Positions 1-4,700 of a stretch of DNA of 7,325 nucleotides are shown piece by piece (the stretch's first letter is position 1; each line of letters starts with the position of its first letter). A program made the translations under genes and the position numbers. The notes below the pieces were generated by a model that saw only the letters and a program-made list of their open reading frames with translations, was not told where the DNA came from and searched no databases. The DNA comes from Candidatus Doudnabacteria bacterium (GTDB lineage: Bacteria; Patescibacteriota; Doudnabacteria; UBA920), in the NCBI GenBank assembly GCA_016788805.1, contig JAEUSE010000046.1, forward strand, positions 1-7,325. Direction: 5' to 3'.

Positions 1-766
1 CTTGACCTGCAACAATCACGCCGGAAGCGGGGTTGCTAGCAGCCAACATAGCGGAGATAGGACCAGTTGTTACTGGAGTGGTGGACATGGAAGTCGGAGA
101 CAATTGTCCCGGCTGGCGCATAGCCATTACACCAGTTTGAGCTTTTGCTTTGTCGTTTGCGTTAGCAGGAACAACTTTAGCAAAGCTGTAACCCCAAGAG
201 TTGAAGGTGGCCAAATCTGGAACACCAAGCAAACCGGAGTTGCCAACAAGCTGAACGGTACCGTTGTTGTTAACCAAAGTACCAGGAAGATGAGCAGCGT
301 CAGCAGCGTTTACCACGCCACCGGTTGCCATCCAGGACATATCTGCCCACATTGCTGTGGAATAGCTATAACCCTGGCCTTTAAAGATAGCTTCGGTTGG
401 GAAGCCATACTTCATACCACCGGAAACAATGTAACCAGTTCCCTTGTCCGCACCGCGGTCAGAGAAGATAACACTGCCATCCTGAGGAGGAATAAAGCCT
501 TCGGAACATACAGGAAGAGCAAGATCATCGCTGTTTGCTACAACCACCTGGCTCCAAGAATTGAAGCCGTAGGACAAAAATGCCCCAGCGGAAGTGTAAG
601 CACGTCGGCATACGCCGGATGCGCCATTGGCAATCATCCAAACGGTACCATCAGTGCTGCTGATGTTGGTTCCAACGGTGTGAGCAACGGCCAAAACCGG
701 TGCGGCACCAAGGAGCAACATAGCCACTGCGGATCCTGCTGCAAAAATTTTCTTTGCAGAATTCAT
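1..766 (-). CDS. Secreted repeat-containing surface (S-layer-like) protein, 3' end cut by window edge
   Basis: 255 codons are visible, running off the left edge without a stop. Residues 1-26 form a signal peptide: MNSAKK, a hydrophobic stretch AAGSAVAMLLLGAA, then a likely signal peptidase site near PVLA-VA. The mature part contains three imperfect repeats of about 50-65 residues opening with DGTVWMI (39), DGSVIFS (96) and NGTVQLV (168). Each has an aromatic/glycine core: LSYGFNSW, KYGFPTEAIFKGQGYSYS, FNSWGYSFAKVV. C53 and C87 could form a disulfide within repeat 1. After residue 222 the sequence becomes Ser/Thr/Pro-rich, like a linker. Start chosen at 766 because GGAG (774-777) lies 7 nt upstream and the signal peptide follows at once. 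Role inferred: exported cell-surface protein. I recall similar proteins in Parcubacteria-type genomes, but name no family. The long open frame on the opposite strand (2-868) is its shadow. Confidence 0.8.
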   Translation of the reverse strand, partial: MNSAKKIFAAGSAVAMLLLGAAPVLAVAHTVGTNISSTDGTVWMIANGASGVCRRAYTSAGAFLSYGFNSWSQVVVANSDDLALPVCSEGFIPPQDGSVIFSDRGADKGTGYIVSGGMKYGFPTEAIFKGQGYSYSTAMWADMSWMATGGVVNAADAAHLPGTLVNNNGTVQLVGNSGLLGVPDLATFNSWGYSFAKVVPANANDKAKAQTGVMAMRQPGQLSPTSMSTTPVTTGPISAMLAASNPASGVIVAGQ

Positions 767-1360
767 TTACTTACTCCATTTTTCAAGTTCTGCTCAGTCC
801 GGTGTAACACCGGACCGGAGGGATTGATTGTTCAATTGATTCAATCAATGCACTTGAAAAATAATTAATTGTTTCCCAACTCTCTATATATCGTTGTCCC
901 ATTCGCTCTAGAGTTCGAACGGCGATATATATAGAACGGGGTTATTGGACGCCCACGTAAAAACTTTATACGTGCTGCCAAAAGTTCGACCTAGGAGCCC
1001 GTCTCTCTCACGCTTTTAGACACAGACGCTAATCTGCCCAAAATTCGTAAATGAGACTTAAAGCACCTTTTGGTAGACGGTCCCTACAGGGGCCAATAAC
1101 TGAATGTAATAGATAGCTAAGTCCACCGCTCTTCCGCTATAAAACCATGCTGCAATAGCTATCATGTAGTGAGACGTGAGCCCATACGCTTTGTTACAAG
1201 CAAGCCCTCACGTTTCCCCGGCCTTATAAAAAACACAAAAGGCCAAAACCCAGCCACATTTTCTGCTTAAATATAAGAGAATATATGTGAACAGGTTCCG
1301 ACCCTTTTATACCAAGTTGTAGCGGGTTTCCACAATCAAAGAATCTAACAATAAATATGC
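767..1360 (-). other. Long hairpin-rich leader of the surface protein gene, or an unidentified structured RNA
   Basis: No protein is supported here. Inverted repeats are unusually dense. Perfect arms include 797-805/807-815, 823-830/842-849, 941-948/1093-1100 (GTTATTGG/CCAATAAC), 954-959/969-974, 1112-1119/1156-1163 (GATAGCTA/TAGCTATC), 1174-1180/1207-1213 and 1220-1225/1239-1244. A compound hairpin pairs 886-893 with 923-930, and inside it 899-905 with 916-922. The inner helix is fully paired only in minus-strand RNA, where one pair is G-U; the plus strand has an A-C mismatch. One small hairpin (1079-1084/1089-1094) instead favours the plus strand. The promoter at 1365-1393 would transcribe the whole stretch toward the surface protein. 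I looked for tmRNA and RNase P RNA signatures and found none. Whether this is one leader or a separate RNA plus a leader cannot be decided by eye. Confidence 0.45.
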
Positions 1361-1364
1361 TTAT

Positions 1365-1393
1365 ACTATAAGATAATATGAGCTTTATGTCAA
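1365..1393 (-). promoter_or_regulatory. Sigma-70 type promoter toward the surface protein
   Basis: On the minus strand, TTGACA (1388-1393) is separated by exactly 17 nt from TATAGT (1365-1370), which matches 5 of 6 bases of the -10 consensus. Transcription would start near 1358. The next start codon downstream is the surface protein at 766, giving a leader of about 590 nt. The site lies just past the 3' end of tRNA-Pro, so it is independent of the tRNA promoter. Confidence 0.7.
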
Positions 1394-1411
1394 AGGCATT
1401 TTAGACCCTTC

Positions 1412-1485
1412 TGGTCGGGGTGCAGGGAATCGAACCCTGTCTATCTGCTCCCAAAGCAGACGTACTACCGGTATACTACACCCCG
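1412..1485 (-). tRNA. tRNA-Pro(UGG)
   Basis: 74 nt including an encoded CCA (1412-1414). The cloverleaf can be drawn in full: acceptor CGGGGTG/CACCCCG, D-stem GTAT/GTAC, anticodon stem TCTGC/GCAGA with loop TTTGGGA (anticodon TGG), 4-nt variable loop, T-stem CAGGG/CCCTG with loop TTCGATT, discriminator A. It reads proline codon CCA and, by wobble, other CCN codons. Confidence 0.95.
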
Positions 1486-1516
1486 TTTTATGCGCTCAAG
1501 CAAAGCAAGTCTACAC

Positions 1517-1546
1517 AGTATACAAAACTTTGCACATTTAGACCAA
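1517..1546 (-). promoter_or_regulatory. Probable promoter of tRNA-Pro
   Basis: On the minus strand, TTGGTC (1541-1546), an 18-nt spacer and TATACT (1517-1522). The -10 box is good and the -35 box weak. The predicted start, near 1510, is about 25 nt before the tRNA 5' end. Confidence 0.5.
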
Positions 1547-1562
1547 TACCCCACCCGCTCAC

Positions 1563-1591
1563 TTCCCTATGCCACTAGAGTTCGCTATACT
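1563..1591 (+). promoter_or_regulatory. Probable promoter of tRNA-Gly
   Basis: TATACT at 1586-1591 is a good -10 box. The hexamer 17 nt upstream (TTCCCT, 1563-1568) is a poor -35. The predicted start, near 1598, is about 13 nt before the tRNA. The two tRNA promoters are divergent. Confidence 0.45.
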
Positions 1592-1610
1592 ATTGAAGCA
1601 AAAAAAATCT

Positions 1611-1684
1611 GCGGGATTCGTATAGTGGTAGTACTTTAGCCTTCCAAGCTGAAGGGAGGGGTTCGATTCCCCTATCCCGCTCCA
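1611..1684 (+). tRNA. tRNA-Gly(UCC)
   Basis: 74 nt including encoded CCA (1682-1684). Acceptor GCGGGAT/ATCCCGC, D-stem GTAT/GTAC, anticodon stem TTAGC/GCTGA with loop CTTCCAA (anticodon TCC), T-stem AGGGG/CCCCT with loop TTCGATT, discriminator T. It reads GGA and probably other GGN codons. Its last 20 bases before the terminal A (1664-1683) recur exactly at 1866-1885. Confidence 0.95.
1664..1683 (+). repeat. 20-bp direct repeat, copy 1 (inside tRNA-Gly 3' end)
   Basis: Identical to 1866-1885, 202 bp downstream. It covers the T-loop from CGATT, the T-stem 3' strand and the acceptor 3' strand. A duplicated tRNA 3' end is the typical footprint of site-specific integration into a tRNA gene. Confidence 0.9.
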
Positions 1685-1720
1685 AATATAAAACCTCCTT
1701 TACGGGGGTTTTATATTTGG
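1682..1720 (+). terminator. Terminator-like hairpin directly after tRNA-Gly
   Basis: A 17-bp stem (1682-1698 with 1704-1720, one T-G wobble, loop TTTAC) begins inside the CCA end of the tRNA. The GC core CCTCC/GGGGG is followed by TTTTATATTT and preceded by a matching A-rich run, so it could terminate in both directions. Because the stem includes the CCA, 3' processing of the tRNA must compete with this fold. Confidence 0.65.
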
Positions 1721-1741
1721 AGACGGAGGGTATGAGAGTCG

Positions 1742-1865
1742 AAAAAAACAGTCCGCCTACCAGGCGGAAACCAAAGCGAGCGAGCGCAGCTTTGATTAGT
1801 GACGGGGTCGCGTTAGGTGAGAACTAAAACGACCCCTAAGGAGCTGAAGTTCCACCGTGGGCGAC
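1742..1865 (+). other. Short unit of consecutive hairpins bounded by tRNA 3'-end fragments
   Basis: No ORF is supported. Stems follow one another: 1752-1758/1762-1768 (TCCGCCT/AGGCGGA), 1772-1777/1789-1794 (CAAAGC/GCTTTG), 1804-1810/1830-1836 (GGGGTCG/CGACCCC, with inner TTAG/CTAA), and 1840-1844/1849-1853 (GGAGC/GTTCC, TGAA loop, one G-U in plus-strand RNA). On the right it joins the tRNA-Gly 3' copy at 1866. On the left, positions 1724-1742 read on the minus strand as a T-loop plus an acceptor end (TTCGACT, CTCAT, ACCCTCC, G), resembling the 3' end of a tRNA-Ser. This could be a minimal mobile unit, a remnant of a larger element, or a transcribed small RNA. Confidence 0.4.
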
Positions 1866-1885
1866 CGATTCCCCTATCCCGCTCC
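1866..1885 (+). repeat. 20-bp direct repeat, copy 2 (orphan tRNA-Gly 3' end)
   Basis: Exact copy of 1664-1683 without the rest of a tRNA. The match stops at the base before CGATT (C here, T in the tRNA) and at the final A of CCA (G here). Attachment-site-like; no integrase gene is in the window. Confidence 0.85.
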
Positions 1886-1949
1886 GACTCTGCCAAGGCT
1901 TCGTCTGACTTACGCCCAGAGAAGGTTTTGCGAACAATGCTGGACAAAT

Positions 1950-1972
1950 AAAAAAGCCCTGAGGGCTTTTTT
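1950..1972 (-). terminator. Bidirectional intrinsic terminator of the HU gene
   Basis: Perfect 10-bp stem AAAAAAGCCC (1950-1959) with GGGCTTTTTT (1963-1972), loop TGA. The T-run serves either strand. It lies 14 bp beyond the HU stop codon and also closes the tRNA-Gly side. Confidence 0.85.
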
Positions 1973-1986
1973 ATTTTATACTCAAA

Positions 1987-2334
1987 TTATATGCCTATAG
2001 ACGGCGCCGGAGGCGGCGTATGGGTTGGACCGGCATCGTTAATGACTGTTGTTTTGCGAAGCTTTACTGCAGCCTTAAAGGCTTCCCCGGCTTTAAACTT
2101 TGGCGTATTAAGTTCCGGAATTTGAATCTTCTGATTTGGCTGACGAGGGTTTACCCCAATACGCGGAGCACGGTGGGAAACACTAAATTGGCCAAAGCCG
2201 CTAATATTTACTTTTTCACCGGCTCGCAGCTGCTCGTAGACTATATTTATAAATGTATTTAACATGCGCTCTGCTTCGCTGTGTGTAATGCCTAAGCGGG
2301 CAGCCAAAATTTCGGTAAGTTCAAGTTTGTTCAT
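1987..2334 (-). CDS. HU/IHF-family nucleoid DNA-binding protein
   Basis: 115 residues. The whole sequence fits the bacterial HU fold: N-terminal helices (MNKLELTEILAARLG), the dimer-core motif GFGQF at 46-50, the DNA-binding beta-arm with R55, R58, G60, N62 and P63 (pattern RxxRxGxNP), and the closing helix KFKAGEAFKAAV at 79-90. HU proteins bind and bend DNA non-specifically as dimers and compact the chromosome. HU is usually about 90 residues; here some 20 residues follow, rich in Pro and Thr (GPTHTPPPAPS), probably disordered. The start is supported by AAAGGA (2340-2345) 5 nt upstream. It is a single-gene unit with its own promoter and terminator. HU versus an IHF-like paralogue cannot be told from sequence alone, so no symbol is given. 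Confidence 0.93.
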   Translation of the reverse strand: MNKLELTEILAARLGITHSEAERMLNTFINIVYEQLRAGEKVNISGFGQFSVSHRAPRIGVNPRQPNQKIQIPELNTPKFKAGEAFKAAVKLRKTTVINDAGPTHTPPPAPSIGI

Positions 2335-2378
2335 AAATGTCCTTTCTTAAAACTTAGGACTGTTGATTGTCTGTCTAT

Positions 2379-2407
2379 AGTATAGCACAAATAAGCCGGG
2401 ATTTTAA
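2379..2407 (-). promoter_or_regulatory. Promoter of the HU gene
   Basis: On the minus strand, an extended -10 TGCTATACT (2379-2387) with TTAAAA (2402-2407, 4 of 6 bases of the -35 consensus) 17 nt further upstream. Transcription should start near 2372, giving a leader of about 38 nt. Confidence 0.65.
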
Positions 2408-2443
2408 AAAATGCGCACAATGCAATAGCCCTTAATATTTACG

Positions 2444-3364
2444 CTAGCCCTGCAATCTCTTCATATCACCATACATACCAATCATTTGCTCAAACTCTTT
2501 TTTATCGTAAAAAGATAAACTGCCCCGAGTAAAAAGCTGGGCGACTTCTACCACAAACCTACAAGCGGCATCGAGTACCCCCAGAGAGCTTACTCCGGTA
2601 GCTGAGCCGGGCACAGGAAGCTGGCTGGTAAATGCCACACCCACGACTGGCGAGCTCGTCATGGTCGCAGGCTGCATAAGACTATTAAAATGGTGCAATC
2701 CATTTTCGTAGGGCGTAATATCCTGCATAGTAATAGGCACTACCGCGGCTACAGTGCCGGTCACTTGTTCCATCAAAGTAAGCAAGTCTTCCGAGACCCG
2801 AAGAATCCACCCCTCCTTTACAGTTGGTGTAATAGCAAAACCATTGTGGTTAATAATCCTATTCCCCCTAGAAGTGTCCATGCTAATAATAGCATCGGCT
2901 CGCCTGTCCACCTCATGCTCGGTCATAGTATGCATTGATACGGGCAAACCCATAAATGCGACAGGGCTACGGTTATCTATTGGGGCCTGAGTGCACAAAT
3001 GAGTCATTACACTCACGTCTCCGACGAACCTATCTCCCCGAGCTGCCATGCGAGCCAATCGCAAACCAACGCTCAACGCAGCAAGCGCACCATCCCCATC
3101 GGACACAAACCCAACTCTGGCTGGCCTGGCACCAATAGCACCCAACCTGCCAATCACTCCCAATGTCGGAGCATTACCTCCCGACTGCTTACCATGGATA
3201 CCCGGGATTGTAAAACTAATAAATTCGGTTGAGCCAGTGCCTTCGGTAACGGTTTCTAAGGTTGGATTAATTCCTGTTTCTGTATACAACTGCCGAACCA
3301 AATGACCCACTTCTCCGGGTCGATCCAAAATCTCGTATAGTTCTATTATTTCTTTGGCCAACAT
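2444..3364 (-). CDS. DUF1177-family protein, function unknown
   Basis: 306 residues, the usual full length for this family as I remember it. Conserved-looking blocks in order: an N-terminal helical part (KEIIELYEILDRPGE), GSTEFISFTIPG (44-55), SGGNAPTLGVIGRLGAIGARP (from 61), GFVSDGDGALAALS (85-98), MTHLCTQAPI (120-129), ISMDTSRGNRIINHNGFAI (160-178), PTVKEGWILRVSEDLL (180-195), QDITPYENGLHHFNS (214-228) and a C-terminal YDKKEFEQMIGMYGDMKRLQ. These match my recollection of DUF1177 closely, including the Gly-rich and SDGDGA motifs. No signal peptide or membrane segment, so cytoplasmic. It starts 13 nt after nusB's stop and has no clear Shine-Dalgarno, suggesting coupled translation. The family is better known from larger-genome bacteria, so its presence here is odd. 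I do not assign a reaction. Confidence 0.8.
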   Translation of the reverse strand: MLAKEIIELYEILDRPGEVGHLVRQLYTETGINPTLETVTEGTGSTEFISFTIPGIHGKQSGGNAPTLGVIGRLGAIGARPARVGFVSDGDGALAALSVGLRLARMAARGDRFVGDVSVMTHLCTQAPIDNRSPVAFMGLPVSMHTMTEHEVDRRADAIISMDTSRGNRIINHNGFAITPTVKEGWILRVSEDLLTLMEQVTGTVAAVVPITMQDITPYENGLHHFNSLMQPATMTSSPVVGVAFTSQLPVPGSATGVSSLGVLDAACRFVVEVAQLFTRGSLSFYDKKEFEQMIGMYGDMKRLQG

Positions 3365-3377
3365 AGAAAAAGGTATC

Positions 3378-3824
3378 TTAGCCTATTACGGAACCTTGAT
3401 CGGGTGCCGGTTCCGGATACATTTTTTTATACAACGTACCGAGCACTCCGTTTACAAACTTACCGCTACTCTCCCCGCCAAAAGCTTTAGCCAATTCCAC
3501 GGCTTCGTTAATAGCAACTTTGGGCGGCACCTCTTTCAAAAACTGCAGTTCATACACCCCAAGCCTCAACACACTCCGGTCAATGCTACTAATTTGCTCT
3601 AACGGCCACTCCGGAGCCGTCTCTACAACAATTGCGTCAATCGCCGGCAAGTTTTTCTCTACCCCGCGCACCAAACTCAACACAAACTGTTGGTCTTCCA
3701 TACCGGGGGCGAACTGCTGAATATTGAGTACGGTAATATCCTGCAAACTTTTTTGCTGACCGTTAAAGTCCCACTCAAAGAGTGACTGCATTGCAATAGT
3801 CCGAGATAAATGTCTGTTTGCCAT
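3378..3824 (-). CDS. nusB: Transcription antitermination factor NusB
   Basis: 148 residues, typical length and fully helical in appearance. The N-terminus (NRHLSRTIAMQSLFEWDFN) is the NusB pattern of a basic patch followed by AxQxLFxWD, which contacts boxA RNA. The C-terminal half has the family block PKVAINEAVELAKAFGGESS then GKFVNGVLGTLYKK (about 100-134). NusB binds boxA RNA with NusE (S10) and helps the rRNA antitermination complex. A short Pro/Gly tail (PEPAPDQGSVIG) follows. The ATG is only about 7 nt after the 3' arm of a large hairpin (3832-3885). No independent Shine-Dalgarno is seen; the AAGAAG that could serve lies inside that arm. Upstream is rpmF, downstream the DUF1177 gene. Confidence 0.95.
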   Translation of the reverse strand: MANRHLSRTIAMQSLFEWDFNGQQKSLQDITVLNIQQFAPGMEDQQFVLSLVRGVEKNLPAIDAIVVETAPEWPLEQISSIDRSVLRLGVYELQFLKEVPPKVAINEAVELAKAFGGESSGKFVNGVLGTLYKKMYPEPAPDQGSVIG

Positions 3825-3830
3825 TATAAA

Positions 3831-3911
3831 AAGCTTCTTAAGCTTACAAGCTTCCCAAAAGGACGAGCTTTAAGCTTAAGAAGCTATAAAGCTACGGAAG
3901 CTTTGAAAGCT
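3831..3911. repeat. Cluster of AAGCT(T) units
   Basis: About nine copies of AAGCT, AGCTT or AAGCTT occur in both orientations within 81 bp. They build the hairpin above and extend beyond it up to the rpmF stop codon. The cluster looks like a locally expanded micro-repeat. Confidence 0.8.
3832..3885 (-). terminator. Terminator/attenuator hairpin between rpmF and nusB
   Basis: Perfect 15-bp inverted repeat: 3832-3846 with 3871-3885, 24-nt spacer that itself pairs further (3848-3852/3866-3870 and 3853-3855/3861-3863). On the minus strand the stem is followed by TTTTATA and then directly by the nusB ATG. That is the shape of an intrinsic terminator placed to control nusB. The stem is AT-rich and made of AAGCTT units, so termination may be only partial. 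Confidence 0.55.
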
Positions 3912-4080
3912 ACTTAGTGACTTTCCTACCCTTGTAGTACCCACAGTTTGGGCACGGTAAATGTGGCTTGGTAGGCTGACCACAATTCTTACAGGTCGCA
4001 GGCTGCGTGACCTTTAAGGCGTGATGGCTGCGGCGTTGATCACGACCGGAGCGGGTTTTATGCTTTTTCGGGACACCCAT
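3910..4080 (-). CDS. rpmF: Large ribosomal subunit protein bL32
   Basis: 56 residues, the normal size for bL32. The start MGVPKKHKTRSGRDQRRSHH is the family signature (basic, GVPKKKxSxSRRxxRRSHxxL). C30, C33, C43 and C46 (CKNC and CPNC) form the zinc ribbon present in many bL32 proteins. It then ends GYYKGRKVTK, as usual. The protein sits in the 50S subunit near the peptidyl-transferase region and tunnel. It heads the rpmF-nusB-DUF1177 run and has its own strong promoter at 4194-4222. No good Shine-Dalgarno precedes the ATG; the leader is AT-rich with a tandem repeat. Stop codon TAG. Confidence 0.95.
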   Translation of the reverse strand: MGVPKKHKTRSGRDQRRSHHALKVTQPATCKNCGQPTKPHLPCPNCGYYKGRKVTK

Positions 4081-4086
4081 AGTTTT

Positions 4087-4120
4087 ACAAATCTCAAATT
4101 ACAAATCTCAAATTACAAAT
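4087..4120. repeat. 14-bp tandem repeat in the rpmF leader
   Basis: ACAAATCTCAAATT occurs at 4087-4100 and 4101-4114, followed by a partial third copy ACAAAT (4115-4120). It ends 6 bp before the rpmF start codon. Confidence 0.9.
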
Positions 4121-4135
4121 AAAGACACCGGAATT

Positions 4136-4176
4136 GTCATTGCGAGGAACGAGTCTTCGAGCGACGTGGCAATCTC
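4136..4176. repeat. REP-like dispersed palindromic repeat
   Basis: This 41-bp segment opens with GTCATTGCGAGGAACGAG and closes with GACGTGGCAATCTC. The ends ATTGC/GCAAT pair and the middle is imperfectly palindromic. It resembles a repeat I know from intergenic regions of many unrelated bacterial genomes (ATTGCGAGGAGCG...GCAATCTC). Here it is within the rpmF leader. Confidence 0.65.
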
Positions 4177-4193
4177 TATTCAAAAGTACCATA

Positions 4194-4222
4194 AGTATAA
4201 GGAAAAATCTTTATTTGGTCAA
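4194..4222 (-). promoter_or_regulatory. Promoter of rpmF-nusB-DUF1177
   Basis: On the minus strand, TTGACC (4217-4222), exactly 17 nt, TATACT (4194-4199); each box matches 5 of 6 consensus bases. The start would be near 4187, leaving a leader of about 107 nt that contains the REP-like element and the tandem repeat. Confidence 0.75.
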
Positions 4223-4224
4223 CC

Positions 4225-4525
4225 TGAATTTGTTTGCAGTGCTCCTTGCCTAAAAAGCTCATGCGCTACTTCCCTCATTGGGGCGGGCAAATTCGTAATT
4301 AGTAGGGATAGCAAAAAAGCCGTGAAAGCAGGCAGCGCAAGTTTAAAACGCTCGCTCACGACTTTTATAGCGCCCCCAATCCGTGTTATACGGAATCAGG
4401 AGCATGAACCGCCTAACGGTACCCTCAACCCTTTGCCTTTAATCCTTAGAATACCTGTAGGGGAAATAAAAAACGCGCATACTTTTGGGCGTATTTTAGA
4501 AAATTGCTACTGTTTTTGATGTTGA
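4225..4525 (-). ncRNA. Candidate structured non-coding RNA of unknown family
   Basis: A near-consensus promoter (4532-4560) drives this stretch, and rpmF has its own promoter just after it. All three minus-strand frames carry stops. Nested helices can be drawn: 4398-4404 with 4240-4246 (TGCTCCT/AGGAGCA); inside it hairpin 4380-4384/4390-4394; then 4371-4379 with 4277-4285 (one bulged G); then 4356-4365 with 4316-4325 (AAAGUCGUGA/UCACGGCUUU); and 4349-4352/4334-4337 at the tip. In the 10-bp helix one pair is U-G in minus-strand RNA but an A-C mismatch on the plus strand, which favours the minus strand. I found no tmRNA, RNase P or SRP RNA signature. The plus-strand open frame 4166-4519 is probably its antisense shadow. 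The 3' end is not clear, since no T-run terminator is seen. Confidence 0.5.
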
Positions 4526-4531
4526 AGTAAC

Positions 4532-4560
4532 ATAGTACACCTTTACAACCATTTTGTCAA
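4532..4560 (-). promoter_or_regulatory. Strong promoter of the candidate RNA
   Basis: On the minus strand, a perfect TTGACA (4555-4560), 17-nt spacer and TACTAT (4532-4537) with an upstream TG (extended -10). Transcription would begin near 4525. Confidence 0.7.
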
Positions 4561-4585
4561 TACCATCACATTTAAGCAGTGAATA

Positions 4586-4614
4586 TTGACAAAAATGATT
4601 ATATGTGTTACATT
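4586..4614 (+). promoter_or_regulatory. Promoter of the mini zinc-finger gene
   Basis: A perfect TTGACA (4586-4591), 17-nt spacer and TACATT (4609-4614) with TG one base upstream (4606-4607, extended -10). The start would be near 4621, 80 nt before the ATG. It is a near mirror image of the minus promoter at 4532-4560. Confidence 0.65.
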
Positions 4615-4700
4615 AACATGTCTTTTTGTACGACTGTTGCAATGTGCGCAACGGTAGCGTCGACAGATAAAGACGAAAAAGTTTGAAGAGGACTAAAAAT

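Noticed and set aside
2..868. Long plus-strand open frame of 288 codons
   Set aside because: It is antisense to the surface protein. Its translation is rich in Cys, His, Ser and Asn without domain logic, while the minus strand has a signal peptide, repeats and a good ribosome binding site.
880..1360. tmRNA or RNase P RNA in the hairpin-rich region
   Set aside because: No tRNA-like 3' end with a paired T-arm, no tag-peptide frame, and no GAGGAAAGTCC-type RNase P core on either strand.
1724..1742. A full tRNA-Ser gene on the minus strand
   Set aside because: Only the T-loop and the 3' acceptor strand can be matched. The 5' part is absent, so only a fragment could be claimed.
1742..1865. CRISPR array or integron attC array
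   Set aside because: The hairpins differ from each other in sequence and there are no regularly spaced identical repeats.
4166..4519. Plus-strand open frame of 117 codons
   Set aside because: It begins with GTG inside the REP-like repeat, has no ribosome binding site, and lies antisense to the candidate structured RNA and the rpmF promoter. No protein family is recognised.
4225..4533. Minus-strand frame resembling a protein with two internal stops (TAG and TGA), considered as a pseudogene or recoded gene
   Set aside because: Other genes here have no in-frame TGA and the mini-gene uses TGA as a stop, so recoding is unlikely. The helices and promoter fit an RNA better.
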